64,000 nucleotides of DNA. It comes from Dyadobacter fermentans DSM 18053 (GTDB lineage: Bacteria; Bacteroidota; Bacteroidia; Cytophagales; Spirosomataceae). Of this stretch, positions 27,206 through 35,604 are shown piece by piece (the first letter of the stretch is position 1; every line of letters begins with the position of its first letter). The stretch is taken from assembly GCF_000023125.1 (NCBI RefSeq), contig NC_013037.1:4131501-4195500 (forward strand), given 5' to 3'. A program made the position numbers and the translations under genes. A model generated the notes under the pieces. That model saw nothing but the letters and a program-made list of their open reading frames with translations, was not told the DNA's origin and searched no databases.

Positions 27206-27707
27206 GGTCATAGTGGTCAGGGGTAGTCAGGTATTGCCACTGTTGTACTCCTTCATTGCTTCGCAAAATCGCGTAGCGATGGAATATTGGTAGCCGCCAG
27301 ACCAGAAGTTCTACTTCGGCAAATGCCGTCAGGCATGCAACAACAATGCTCGGTTGTTACATGCCTGACGGCATTTTGACACAATCGGGCAGACTGCGTT
27401 TGCTACCAATGTTAGATGCCTAACGGCATTTACTTCTCCAAAACGGCGCATACAACTACACATCACAACAACCTGATAAATTTACCCTTTGATAATACCT
27501 GACTACGCATAACAACATCTGACCACCCTTGACTCCCCACCAGCGACAGATAACACCATAATCGCTTAACAATTTCTTAATAAACCACTTCGGGTGCGAA
27601 ACCGAATCGAAACCGGTTTCAAAGTGTTAACTTTAAGGCTAAATTTTTAACAGATTCGCATTGCGCCCGAGGATAATCTGCCGGCGTAATGCAAGCTTTA
27701 AAGTACC
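27206..27707. other. Repeat-bearing intergenic region
   Basis: No gene is seen in these 502 bases. They contain nested inverted repeats: GTAGTCAGGTATT (27223-27235) with AATACCTGACTAC (27494-27506), then ATTGGTAGC (27286-27294) with GCTACCAAT (27402-27410), then a central 24-base hairpin at 27321-27376. A partial third copy of the hairpin arm, ATGCCTAACGGCATTT, begins at 27416. The histidine kinase promoter must lie in the last 100 bases. Confidence 0.7.
27321..27376. repeat. Long hairpin (palindromic repeat element)
   Basis: The 24-base arms at 27321-27344 and 27353-27376 are complementary at 23 positions and enclose an 8-base loop. Each arm also contains the internal near-palindrome ATGCCGTCAGGCAT, so the element can fold in more than one way. 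A degenerate copy of the arm follows at 27416-27431. The layout resembles REP/MITE-like dispersed elements more than a terminator, since no T tract follows closely. Confidence 0.75.
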
Positions 27708-28793
27708 ATGTCTTTAAGTCCGCGTTTCATCGCCGTTATTCTGGCGTTTCTGATTTCCCTCATTACCACCACATTTCTCGCGTTTGTGGATGGTGTTTCG
27801 AAAGGGATGCTCTTTGTGTCGGCCATAGCCTCGTTTGCTTCCTCGTTTTTCCTTGTGCTCTACGCCGTCGATATCCTGGTTTTTCGCGAGGTGAACAAAA
27901 TGTACCGGACCATTCATAAGCTCAAAATGCGGGATTTCAATATGGCCCCGCGCAAGAAGCTGATCAGGGAATCGAACCCGTTGAAGACCATCAACGATGA
28001 GATTTTTGTTTATGTAACCAAAAAACAAAAGGAGATCGACGAGCTGAAAAAGCTGGAACTCTTCCGCCGGGAGTTCCTGGCCGACGTTTCCCACGAATTT
28101 AAAACACCCATTTTCGCCGCCCAGGGGTTTATCCACACTTTGCTCGATGGCGCAATGGACGATGATAATGTGCGCGAACGCTTCCTGCGTAAAGCCGCGA
28201 ACAACCTCGACAGCCTGGATGTGCTCGTGAAAGACCTGCTCGTGCTCTCGCAAATGGAAACCGGGGATATTAAAATGAATATCGTCCCGACCGACCTCCG
28301 CAAACTCACCCTCAGCATATTCAGCCGCTTGGAACACATCGCCAAAAACCGCAATGTGACATTGAAAGTTAAACCGGACGATATGCAGGAAGTGTGGATC
28401 AAGGCCGACGCTGACCGCATGGAGCAGGTAATGCTCAACCTGATCGAAAACGCCATCAAATATGGCAATGAGAATGGCAAGGTGATCGTGCATTTCAGCG
28501 AAAGCAAAAAATACATCGAAGTAGAGGTGAAAGACAACGGCCCAGGCATTCCGCACGAGCATTTGAACCGTATTTTCGAGCGCTTTTACCGGATCGACAA
28601 GAGCCGCAGCAAAGAAATCGGCGGTACAGGTTTGGGACTTGCCATTGTTAAGCATATATTGAATGCCCACGACACCAAAATCGCCGTCATGTCGAAGCCG
28701 GACAAGGGTACAACGTTTTCATTCAAGCTCGAAAAAGCGTATCACCTGGCGGAACCGAAAGCGGACGATGTCGTGAACCAGGTGAATCCATAA
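27708..28793 (+). CDS. Sensor histidine kinase (PhoR-like, orphan)
   Basis: A 361-residue membrane kinase with two N-terminal transmembrane helices (about 5-27 and 33-58), almost no periplasmic loop, and a short linker. The phospho-acceptor is H129 in ADVSHEFKTP. The ATPase domain shows NLIENAIKYGN (N box), VKDNGPGIP (G1), FERFYRIDKSRS and GGTGLGLAIVKHI (G2). The very short extracytoplasmic loop suggests it senses through the membrane or a partner. No response regulator is encoded next to it, so its partner lies elsewhere. The Dabb gene follows after 29 bases. Confidence 0.95.
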   Translation: MSLSPRFIAVILAFLISLITTTFLAFVDGVSKGMLFVSAIASFASSFFLVLYAVDILVFREVNKMYRTIHKLKMRDFNMAPRKKLIRESNPLKTINDEIFVYVTKKQKEIDELKKLELFRREFLADVSHEFKTPIFAAQGFIHTLLDGAMDDDNVRERFLRKAANNLDSLDVLVKDLLVLSQMETGDIKMNIVPTDLRKLTLSIFSRLEHIAKNRNVTLKVKPDDMQEVWIKADADRMEQVMLNLIENAIKYGNENGKVIVHFSESKKYIEVEVKDNGPGIPHEHLNRIFERFYRIDKSRSKEIGGTGLGLAIVKHILNAHDTKIAVMSKPDKGTTFSFKLEKAYHLAEPKADDVVNQVNP

Positions 28794-28822
28794 TCAATTT
28801 CTAACACCATAATCCATTATCC

Positions 28823-29122
28823 ATGTTTATCCACAACGTATTCTTCTGGTTGAAAGAGAAGGACAACGAAGAAGCAAGACAGGCCCTTCTGGCGGGCATC
28901 AAATCGCTGGAAGCTATTGAATCCATCGAATCAGCCTACATCGGGCCGCCGGCTGCTACCCGCAGACCGGTGATCGACGCTACTTACGACTTCGCGGAGA
29001 TATTGGTTTTTAAGGATGAGGCTGGCCATGACGTGTACCAGGTTCACCCATTGCACAAAAAGTTCGTGGAAGAATGCGCGCACCTTTGGGAGAAGGTGGT
29101 GATCTACGACGTAGAAGCATAA
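28823..29122 (+). CDS. Dabb (stress-responsive A/B barrel) family protein
   Basis: A 99-residue protein with the ferredoxin-like dimeric alpha/beta-barrel pattern: FIHNVFFWLKE at the start, a helix LLAGIKSLEAIE, a strand TYDFAEILVFKDEAG, and the closing HPLHKKFVEECAHLWEKVVIYD. Members range from plant stress proteins to small polyketide-type enzymes, and no specific function can be given. The second to fourth codons lie in a perfect DnaA-box sequence (28827-28835), which may be chance. Confidence 0.9.
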   Translation: MFIHNVFFWLKEKDNEEARQALLAGIKSLEAIESIESAYIGPPAATRRPVIDATYDFAEILVFKDEAGHDVYQVHPLHKKFVEECAHLWEKVVIYDVEA

Positions 29123-29133
29123 TCCTAATATTT

Positions 29134-29242
29134 GTTAACAAGTTATCCACACGCCAAATGTGTATAACTTGTTAACAACTTCAAAAAACCCACTCTTTCA
29201 ATCGATTAACCTACATTTATAGGTTACTCACAATGTGGATAA
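29134..29242. other. DnaA-box-like cluster, candidate replication-initiation or DnaA-binding locus
   Basis: A non-coding stretch holds TTATCCACA at 29143-29151 (plus), TTATACACA at 29167-29159 (minus) and TTATCCACA at 29242-29234 (minus). The first two lie inside a large near-palindrome, GTTAACAAGTTAT with ATAACTTGTTAAC (29134-29176). A fourth perfect box lies at 28827-28835. The surrounding 29123-29329 region is AT-rich and has no gene. The box sequences are seen directly, and an oriC or datA-like role is inference. Neighbouring genes mostly point towards rather than away from this place, which does not favour oriC. Confidence 0.35.
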
Positions 29243-29329
29243 CTCATAAGACACTATCGGTTACTGATCCTCCCGGCACTATTCTGGCGTCCAATCCGTT
29301 CTAAGAACAGTACAAAACGAACTAGAACC

Positions 29330-29629
29330 GTGAAAAAGAATAGTGTTTTGCTGTCGGTCATCATGACGGTGATTGCAGCTATTTCGATCTCATCCTGTAC
29401 CTACCGATCCTACGATCCCGGTTACGACTACGGCTACCGGCACGGTTACAGGCATTACCATGCCCCCCCTCCGCCACCACGTGTGGTTGTGGTAAAACCA
29501 GCACCGCGTCGCATCATATATGCCGACCGTCACCGCCATTACCGCCACGACAACCGGGCTTATCGCAAACAATACCGTCGCAACGATCACTACGGCAACA
29601 ACGGACGTCAGCGTGGTCCCAGACGATAA
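29330..29629 (+). CDS. Small His/Tyr/Arg-rich lipoprotein
   Basis: A 99-residue protein starting at a GTG. The lipoprotein signal has lipobox ISSC at about residues 20-23. It is followed by YRSYDPGYDYGYRHGYRHYH, a run of five prolines, VVVVKPAPRR, and a C terminus very rich in arginine, histidine and asparagine. Such composition suggests metal or polyanion binding at the cell surface, but no family is recognised. It has its own terminator at 29650. A Shine-Dalgarno sequence is not seen. Confidence 0.7.
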   Translation: MKKNSVLLSVIMTVIAAISISSCTYRSYDPGYDYGYRHGYRHYHAPPPPPRVVVVKPAPRRIIYADRHRHYRHDNRAYRKQYRRNDHYGNNGRQRGPRR

Positions 29630-29649
29630 TTAATACACCTTTTGATAAA

Positions 29650-29698
29650 AAAAGGCCAGATACTGTGCGCCAAGCCACTTTATCTGGCCTTTTCTTTC
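29650..29698. terminator. Terminator between the lipoprotein and acyl-AMP ligase genes
   Basis: AAAAGGCCAGATA (29650-29662) pairs perfectly with TATCTGGCCTTTT (29681-29693) across an 18-base loop, with a T-rich tail. The A-rich left flank means it could also work on the minus strand. Confidence 0.85.
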
Positions 29699-29711
29699 TA
29701 TTTTGCAGTTT

Positions 29712-31367
29712 ATGGATATACTTGATGTACTAAAAACCAACGCCGGTTTACATCCAGATAAGCTTGCCTACGGATACATTGGCAAGGAGGGTGAAGTGAC
29801 CGAGCAACTTCGTTACAGCGAACTTCATCAGCAAGTACTGGCTGCCTCTCACCAACTGAGCGCCAAATTTCCCGTCAATGCGCGGGTGATTTTGTTGCTG
29901 CCTGCCGAGGCTGCTTTCATTTGCTCCTTCCTGGGCACGCTGCATGCGGGCATTATCGCCGTGCCGACGCCCATCAGCTATTCCGAGCCTGGCATTAACC
30001 GCATCCTCAGCATCATCCGTGACTGCGACGCTGCGGGGATCATTACCAATGCGAAGACGTACAAAATGCTGTTTCAGCGGAAAAACGATGCTTCTTCCGC
30101 ATTGCAGGAATACGACATCGAGTGGGTTTTCACAGACGACCTGATGGCTGCCCCCGCCGCTGCGGCAGCGGTGCGGAGGCATAAGCAATCGGTCGAAACG
30201 GCCTATTTGCAATATACTTCCGGCTCCACCAGCCAGCCCAAAGGCGTGATGATCAGCCACCCGAACCTGACCGCCAACTTACGCGCCATCAACAACTGCT
30301 TTGGCCGCACCGCGGACGACACTTCGGTTACCTGGCTGCCGCATTATCACGACATGGGACTTGTGGACGGGCTTTTATCCCCGCTTTTCACCGGCGGCAC
30401 GGGCTACATCATTTCCCCGCTGCTGTTCATTACCAAGCCCGCATTGCTCCTGCAAACGATCAGTAATTATCGGGCCGGCTTCTGCGGCGGTCCGGGCTTC
30501 GGGCTCGACCATTGCCTTGCGCGCATTCCGGAAGAACAGCTGCACGCATTGGACCTCAGCTCATTGCGCGTCCTTTACGTAGGCGCCGAACCGATCCGGA
30601 TCGCTACGCTCGAACGGTTCGCAGCCGCCACGCAAGCAGCCGGTTTCAGGAAAAACAGCCTGGTACCGTCCTATGGCCTTGCCGAAGCAACGTTGGCCGT
30701 GAGCCTGCATTTGAACGGCGTTGACTTGACCTACCACAAACTGGGCGATGCGGTCAACAAGGAAGTGGTAGCATGCGGCCCGCCCGTGGAATTCACGGAA
30801 GTGCAGATCGTGAACCCAACCAACGGGGTAGTATGCCCGAATGGCCAGGAAGGCGAAATTTGGGTAAAAAACAGCGCGATTGCCGGCGGATACTGGGAAA
30901 AACCAGAAGCTACAAAAGCGACATTCCAGGCCTACACCAGCGATGGCAATGGTCCTTATTTGCGGACCGGCGATTTAGGGTTTATGGAAAACGGCCTTCT
31001 CTTCATCACAGGCCGCACCAAAGAGCTCATCATCATACGCGGAGTGAACTATTACCCGCAGGATATTGAAGAAGTCGTAAGCGGAAGTCATCCGGACATT
31101 CAGCCTAATGCCTCGGCGGCATTTTCGGTGGAAACGGAGCAAGGCGAAGCGCTGATGATCGTGAGCGAAGTGCGCCGCGTGACGCAGACACCGGATGATG
31201 AAAAATCCATCAAAACCAAAATGGCCCAAAGTGTAGGATTGGCCTTTGGCCTCATTCCTCACAATATTACACTCATCGCTCCCGGAAAACTGCCGAAAAC
31301 ATCCAGCGGAAAGATCCAGCGATTGAAAGCGCGTGAGATTTTTGCCCGGAAAACAATTCTAGATTAA
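29712..31367 (+). CDS. Fatty acyl-AMP ligase (FAAL-like adenylating enzyme)
   Basis: Activates a fatty acid as acyl-AMP and normally passes it to an acyl carrier protein. The 551 residues from the ATG at 29712 belong to the ANL superfamily: YTSGSTSQPKGVMISH (AMP-binding), PHYHDMGLVDGLLSPLFTGG (the FAAL-typical histidine and aspartate), SYGLAEATLAVS, LRTGDLGFMENG, and the C-terminal KTSSGKIQRLKARE. The HDMGL segment and the acyl-carrier gene 93 bases downstream favour FAAL over acyl-CoA ligase. An upstream in-frame TTG at 29703 is less likely as start. No polyketide synthase or peptide synthetase lies nearby. Confidence 0.9.
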   Translation: MDILDVLKTNAGLHPDKLAYGYIGKEGEVTEQLRYSELHQQVLAASHQLSAKFPVNARVILLLPAEAAFICSFLGTLHAGIIAVPTPISYSEPGINRILSIIRDCDAAGIITNAKTYKMLFQRKNDASSALQEYDIEWVFTDDLMAAPAAAAAVRRHKQSVETAYLQYTSGSTSQPKGVMISHPNLTANLRAINNCFGRTADDTSVTWLPHYHDMGLVDGLLSPLFTGGTGYIISPLLFITKPALLLQTISNYRAGFCGGPGFGLDHCLARIPEEQLHALDLSSLRVLYVGAEPIRIATLERFAAATQAAGFRKNSLVPSYGLAEATLAVSLHLNGVDLTYHKLGDAVNKEVVACGPPVEFTEVQIVNPTNGVVCPNGQEGEIWVKNSAIAGGYWEKPEATKATFQAYTSDGNGPYLRTGDLGFMENGLLFITGRTKELIIIRGVNYYPQDIEEVVSGSHPDIQPNASAAFSVETEQGEALMIVSEVRRVTQTPDDEKSIKTKMAQSVGLAFGLIPHNITLIAPGKLPKTSSGKIQRLKAREIFARKTILD

Positions 31368-31460
31368 CGCCGGTTACATAAAAGGTCGTTTGCTTTTGAA
31401 AAATTCGCAAAAGTACTAATTTCACCTTTGCATTCGATGCGATCACAAACTTTTAACTAA

Positions 31461-31709
31461 ATGAGTAAAACATTTACCGAGATTTCCGGCTGGATAGTTG
31501 AGCGCATTGCACACCACGCGGAAATAGAACCCTCCGAAGTAGATTTGGACGCCGAGATCATCGACTACCGTCTGGACTCCCTCCTGATGGTCGACATCAC
31601 CACCGAATTGCAGGAATGGCTCGGCATCGAACTCAGCCCCTCCATTTTCTGGGAAATGGGCACGATCAATGCCACTACACAGTGGATCGTAGAGCACCAG
31701 GAAGCCTGA
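31461..31709 (+). CDS. Acyl carrier protein
   Basis: An 82-residue stand-alone carrier with the phosphopantetheine attachment serine S40 in YRLDSLLMVD. The family's four-helix pattern is visible, with WLGIELSPSIFWEMGTI in the later part as in carriers that work with adenylating enzymes. It is different from the housekeeping fatty-acid AcpP and is the expected acceptor for the acyl-AMP ligase upstream. The next gene starts 4 bases after its stop. Confidence 0.9.
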   Translation: MSKTFTEISGWIVERIAHHAEIEPSEVDLDAEIIDYRLDSLLMVDITTELQEWLGIELSPSIFWEMGTINATTQWIVEHQEA

Positions 31710-31713
31710 CGAC

Positions 31714-33099
31714 ATGCTGGCCGTTTCCATCCTGGCATATCTGCTCGCCAATCTCGGAATCGGACTCTGGGCCTCCAAAAGAATCCATTCCACGCAAGAC
31801 TTCGTTCTCGCAGGGCGCAGGTTGCCGCTGGTCCTGGCCGCTTCGGCCACATTTGCAACCTGGTTTGGGTCGGAAACCATCATGGGTGCCCCCACCGAAT
31901 TTGTCGAGAATGGCGTGCTGGGCATTATCGAAGATCCATTCGGCGCATCGCTGTGCCTCCTGTTGGTAGGACTTTTCTTCGCCCGCAGGTTTTACAAAAT
32001 GAATATCATCACATTCTGTGATTTTTTCAGGCTGCGCTACGGCCGCAATGCCGAGCTCCTCTCCGCCATGCTCATCATTCCGTCCTATTTCAGCTGGATC
32101 GCCGCGCAGTTGCTTGCGATGGGTATTGTGCTGAAAGTCGTGCTGGGCTGGTCGCTGCTGACCTGCATTCTGGCCAGCTCTTTTGTTGTAATACTTTACA
32201 CCATCTGGGGCGGCATGTGGTCCATATCGATCACCGATTTTGTGCAAACGCTCATGATCATCGTAGGTTTGCTGGTGGTGGCGGCGGTATTGTATCAGAA
32301 AGTCGGTGGTTTTCAGCCGCTGATCGATAAGGCGCCGCCAGGGTTCTTCCGCTTTTTTCCGGAAAATACATTGAAAGGCCATCTCGAATACTTCGCCGCC
32401 TGGATCACGATCGGGCTCGGCTCGATCCCGCAGCAGGATGTTTTCCAGCGGGTGATGTCGGCCAAATCGGCCCGCGTGTCGGTACAGTCTACGCTGTTAT
32501 CCTCGCTCATGTACCTCACCATTGCCCTCCTGCCGCTGTTTATCGGGCTTTGCGGGCATCATTTGTATCCGAACGAGGAGCAGGACGGGCAGATGATCAT
32601 CCCCAACATGATTTTGAAACACATGAGCCTGCCGCTTCAGATATTGTTTTTCGGGGCACTCGTTTCGGCCATTCTAAGCACAACCAGCAGCGCGATCATG
32701 GCGCCGGCAGTGGTGCTGGGAGAGAATATTTTCAAATTTTTCAACCCAAAACTCGACGACCGCCAGCTGCTTAAAATCATTCGTACAGGGATCATCGGTA
32801 TCACGGCCATATGCATTTTTATGGCTGCCACGCGCGAGAGCATTTTCGAACTGGTGGCCGAATCGTCGGCATTCAGCCTCGTGTCATTATTCGTTCCGCT
32901 GGCCGCGGGGCTTTACTGGAAATCCAGCAATGCGCTCGGCTGCTACCTTTCGATGATCGCCGGCCTGGTTGTCTGGCTGGTTTGTGTTTATATAGAAACC
33001 GAGTATCCCGCACTTATTTATGGTCTTCTCGCGAGCTTTCTGGGAATGGTAGCCGGCTGGTTTTGGGACAAAATTAGCCCGTCACCAACCGCCTCCTGA
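31714..33099 (+). CDS. Sodium:solute symporter family protein
   Basis: A 461-residue inner-membrane transporter with about twelve or thirteen helices. The family pattern starts at residue 1 with LGIGLWASKRIHSTQDFVLAGRRLP, then SATFATWFGSETIMGAP (helix 2, substrate/sodium site) and GLGSIPQQDVFQRVMSAKS. Relatives include proline, pantothenate and sialic-acid symporters, and the substrate is not evident. Being 4 bases downstream of the acyl carrier gene, it is probably translated from the same message, which could link uptake of a precursor to the acyl-AMP ligase product. Confidence 0.92.
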   Translation: MLAVSILAYLLANLGIGLWASKRIHSTQDFVLAGRRLPLVLAASATFATWFGSETIMGAPTEFVENGVLGIIEDPFGASLCLLLVGLFFARRFYKMNIITFCDFFRLRYGRNAELLSAMLIIPSYFSWIAAQLLAMGIVLKVVLGWSLLTCILASSFVVILYTIWGGMWSISITDFVQTLMIIVGLLVVAAVLYQKVGGFQPLIDKAPPGFFRFFPENTLKGHLEYFAAWITIGLGSIPQQDVFQRVMSAKSARVSVQSTLLSSLMYLTIALLPLFIGLCGHHLYPNEEQDGQMIIPNMILKHMSLPLQILFFGALVSAILSTTSSAIMAPAVVLGENIFKFFNPKLDDRQLLKIIRTGIIGITAICIFMAATRESIFELVAESSAFSLVSLFVPLAAGLYWKSSNALGCYLSMIAGLVVWLVCVYIETEYPALIYGLLASFLGMVAGWFWDKISPSPTAS

Positions 33100-33105
33100 G
33101 GCTTT

Positions 33106-34980
33106 TCAGGCCGTTTCGGCTTCCGCCTTGCGGTCCCAGCCTGCGAGGGCGTTCAAATGGACGGCCTCCCTGTCGGCCTGCATGATCATTTCCAGCTCTT
33201 CCATATGCTGCCGGGCGGCGTGAATGTACTCTTCATCGTTGCGGATGCTCGACAAATGTTTCAGCGTCCGCTCGTCGTGCACGAAAAACGTCTTAGCCAT
33301 GCGGGTCGCTTCATGTGCGCGGTGCCCGAGCAGCTTCAATGCATCCACCCCTAACCTGAGGCTTGTATCGAACGTTTCGCGGTAAATGTGCATCATGCCC
33401 GCATTCATCAGGTCGTATGCGTCGTTGCGGTTTGTGGAGCGTACGAGCATGTGCAGGTTGGGGAAATGCTTTTTAACTGTTTCAATGAGTTCAAGCCGCT
33501 TTTCCTCGTCGCTGATCGCGATGATGATCATTTGTGCGCGGCTGGCGCCTGCTATATCGAGCAGTTCGTAGCGGGTGGCGTCGCCGTAATACACTTTAAG
33601 GCCTATTTTCCTCAGGAAATCGACATTGTCGCTGTCATTGTCCAATACCGTCGCTTCCACGCCGTTGGCCCGGAGAAACCGCCCCACGATGTTGCCGAAA
33701 TGCCCGTACCCGGCGATGATCACCGGATTATCCTGCTCTTCCACATCACTAGGCCGCTGCGCAGTTTGCAGTCCGGCGCTGACGAGGCAGAAGCGCGTCA
33801 GGATAAATTTCTCATTGACCATCATAGCCAGCGGCGTCATCGCCATGCTGATCGCCACCACGGCGGTCATCGTATCCGAAATTTCCTTTCCCAACACGCC
33901 CTGCTGCACCGAAAAGCTGAGGAGCACGAATGCAAACTCGCCGATCTGGCTTAGTCCGATACTGAATATGAAGTTCTGCGCATTCCGCACTTCAAATATT
34001 TTACCCAAAACAAAGAGAATGGCCGTTTTCAGCAGCATAAGGCCTGCCACTAGCCCAATGATGAGCAACGGCTTTGACATAACCAGTGAAAAATCAATGG
34101 AAGAGCCTACCGAAATGAAGAACAGGCCCAGCAAGAGCCCTTTAAACGGGTCAATCGAGCTTTCCAGCTCGTGGCGGTATTCGCTGTTGGCGAGTACTAC
34201 GCCGGCCACGAACGCGCCCAGCGCCGGACTCAGCCCTACCGAGGTCATGAGCACCGCAATGCCAACCACCAGCAGCAATGCGGTTGCAGTAAACATTTCA
34301 CGCAACCCGGTGCGGGCCATCATGTGGAAAACCGGCCGTAAAAGGTATTTTCCGGTCAATACAATGCCTGAAACCGACAGCAACACAACGATCGCCTGCT
34401 GCCACGCGGACAATGCGCTTACCAGCGACCCGCCGCCACCGTGCCCGTCGGCCACTCCGGCGTGATCCGCCAGCAGCGGAAATAATGCGAGCATCGGGAT
34501 AATCGCCAGGTCCTGGAACAGCAGCACCGCAAACGAACTTTGCCCGGCCACGGTTTTCAGCCAGCCTTTTTCATCCAGCGTCTGCATCACGATCGCCGTG
34601 GACGACATGGCCACGATCATACCCAATGCCAATGCTTCTTTCCAGCCGATACCCAGCAGCATGGCCACGCCCGCCGCGAGGACGGTGGTAATGCCCACCT
34701 GCAAGCCGCCAAGCCCCGCAATGCTCTTGCGCATCCGCCACAAGCGCGACGGTTCCAGTTCGAGACCGATCACAAAAAGCATCATCACCACCCCGAATTC
34801 GGCAAAGTGCATAATGTCCTGCCCCTCCGTTCCGATGAATTTCAAGCCTGCCGGCCCAATGATCACCCCGGCCACCAGGTAACCCAGTACCGATCCCAAT
34901 CCGAGCCGTTTGGCAATTGGGACCATCACCACCGCCGCAGCGAGGTATATCATTGCCTGAAAAAAGAAGGATTCCTGCAT
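33106..34980 (-). CDS. KefB/KefC-type monovalent cation:proton antiporter (CPA2) with TrkA-N domain
   Basis: The 624 residues comprise about twelve transmembrane helices (1-385), including GSVLGYLVAGVIIGPAGL and the core ALGAFVAGVVLANSEYR. A cytoplasmic Rossmann TrkA-N domain follows (about 400-520), starting NPVIIAGYGHFGNIVGRFL with the acidic DNDSDNVDFLRK. A charged C-terminal tail closes the protein. The domain order matches KefB/KefC, potassium efflux systems that protect against electrophiles in enterobacteria. The gene for a KefG/KefF-like flavoprotein ends 11 bases upstream on the same strand, the same pairing as kefG-kefB. Whether glutathione gates it here is unknown. Confidence 0.93.
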   Translation of the reverse strand: MQESFFFQAMIYLAAAVVMVPIAKRLGLGSVLGYLVAGVIIGPAGLKFIGTEGQDIMHFAEFGVVMMLFVIGLELEPSRLWRMRKSIAGLGGLQVGITTVLAAGVAMLLGIGWKEALALGMIVAMSSTAIVMQTLDEKGWLKTVAGQSSFAVLLFQDLAIIPMLALFPLLADHAGVADGHGGGGSLVSALSAWQQAIVVLLSVSGIVLTGKYLLRPVFHMMARTGLREMFTATALLLVVGIAVLMTSVGLSPALGAFVAGVVLANSEYRHELESSIDPFKGLLLGLFFISVGSSIDFSLVMSKPLLIIGLVAGLMLLKTAILFVLGKIFEVRNAQNFIFSIGLSQIGEFAFVLLSFSVQQGVLGKEISDTMTAVVAISMAMTPLAMMVNEKFILTRFCLVSAGLQTAQRPSDVEEQDNPVIIAGYGHFGNIVGRFLRANGVEATVLDNDSDNVDFLRKIGLKVYYGDATRYELLDIAGASRAQMIIIAISDEEKRLELIETVKKHFPNLHMLVRSTNRNDAYDLMNAGMMHIYRETFDTSLRLGVDALKLLGHRAHEATRMAKTFFVHDERTLKHLSSIRNDEEYIHAARQHMEELEMIMQADREAVHLNALAGWDRKAEAETA

Positions 34981-34991
34981 CGTTGAGGGTA

Positions 34992-35582
34992 TTAGTGTGG
35001 AAAAAGTTCATTTAAATATTCTACTCCCGAAAGCGCCCCGGCACTGATCCGGTCGTTCACCAGCGCATCGAGCAGTTCGGCATATTGTTCGCCGAAAGTT
35101 TTGAGCGCATAGTCTTCGATGGTGTAGGTTTCATGCACGACAAACGGCGGCAGGTATTCCATCCGGCACAAATGAGCCGTCTGATCGAACGGCAGCAGGT
35201 ATTGCCCCAGCGGGAACCGGTTGTAGCCCGTTTCGGAATAAGCGTCGCGCCCGCCCCCGCAGGAGACGGCGTTGAACACCTTTTTGCCCTGCAATGCGTA
35301 TCCCTTCGGACCGTAAGCCCAGTTGTATTCCAACACGAGGTCCTGCCATTGTTTCAGGACCGGCGGGCTGCTGTACCAATAGAACGGATGCTGAAATACG
35401 ACGATATCGTGCTTCGCCAGCAGCTGCTGCTCTCTTTTTACATCAATGAACAGATCGGGATAATGCTCGTAGAGGTCGTTGAATGTCACGCCCTTCACCT
35501 TACGGGCATATTGTTCCAACGTTTTCTGCACATTGGATTTACTGAGTCTCGGATGAGCAAACTGAATAAGGACTTTGGTCAT
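34992..35582 (-). CDS. KefG/KefF-like NAD(P)H-dependent flavin oxidoreductase
   Basis: A 196-residue flavodoxin-fold quinone reductase. The landmarks are KVLIQFAHPRLSKSNVQK at the N terminus (FMN phosphate loop), FQHPFYWYSSPPVLKQWQD, GYALQGKKV and GGGRDAY. These match the ancillary subunits of Kef antiporters and MdaB-type quinone reductases. The gene lies 11 bases upstream of the Kef-type antiporter and 22 bases downstream of a quinone oxidoreductase, so all are likely co-transcribed. It probably reduces quinones or other electrophiles and activates the antiporter. Confidence 0.92.
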   Translation of the reverse strand: MTKVLIQFAHPRLSKSNVQKTLEQYARKVKGVTFNDLYEHYPDLFIDVKREQQLLAKHDIVVFQHPFYWYSSPPVLKQWQDLVLEYNWAYGPKGYALQGKKVFNAVSCGGGRDAYSETGYNRFPLGQYLLPFDQTAHLCRMEYLPPFVVHETYTIEDYALKTFGEQYAELLDALVNDRISAGALSGVEYLNELFPH

Positions 35583-35604
35583 AAAGCTGGATGGATGCGG
35601 AAAC

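Noticed and set aside
29134..29176. Possible dif/Xer site
   Set aside because: The palindrome has TTAT and ATAA at its outer rather than inner ends, unlike the usual 11-6-11 dif layout. The DnaA-box match is stronger.
29712..31709. Polyketide or nonribosomal peptide cluster around the acyl-AMP ligase
   Set aside because: No ketosynthase, condensation or thioesterase gene is found on either side. Only a stand-alone carrier and a symporter follow.
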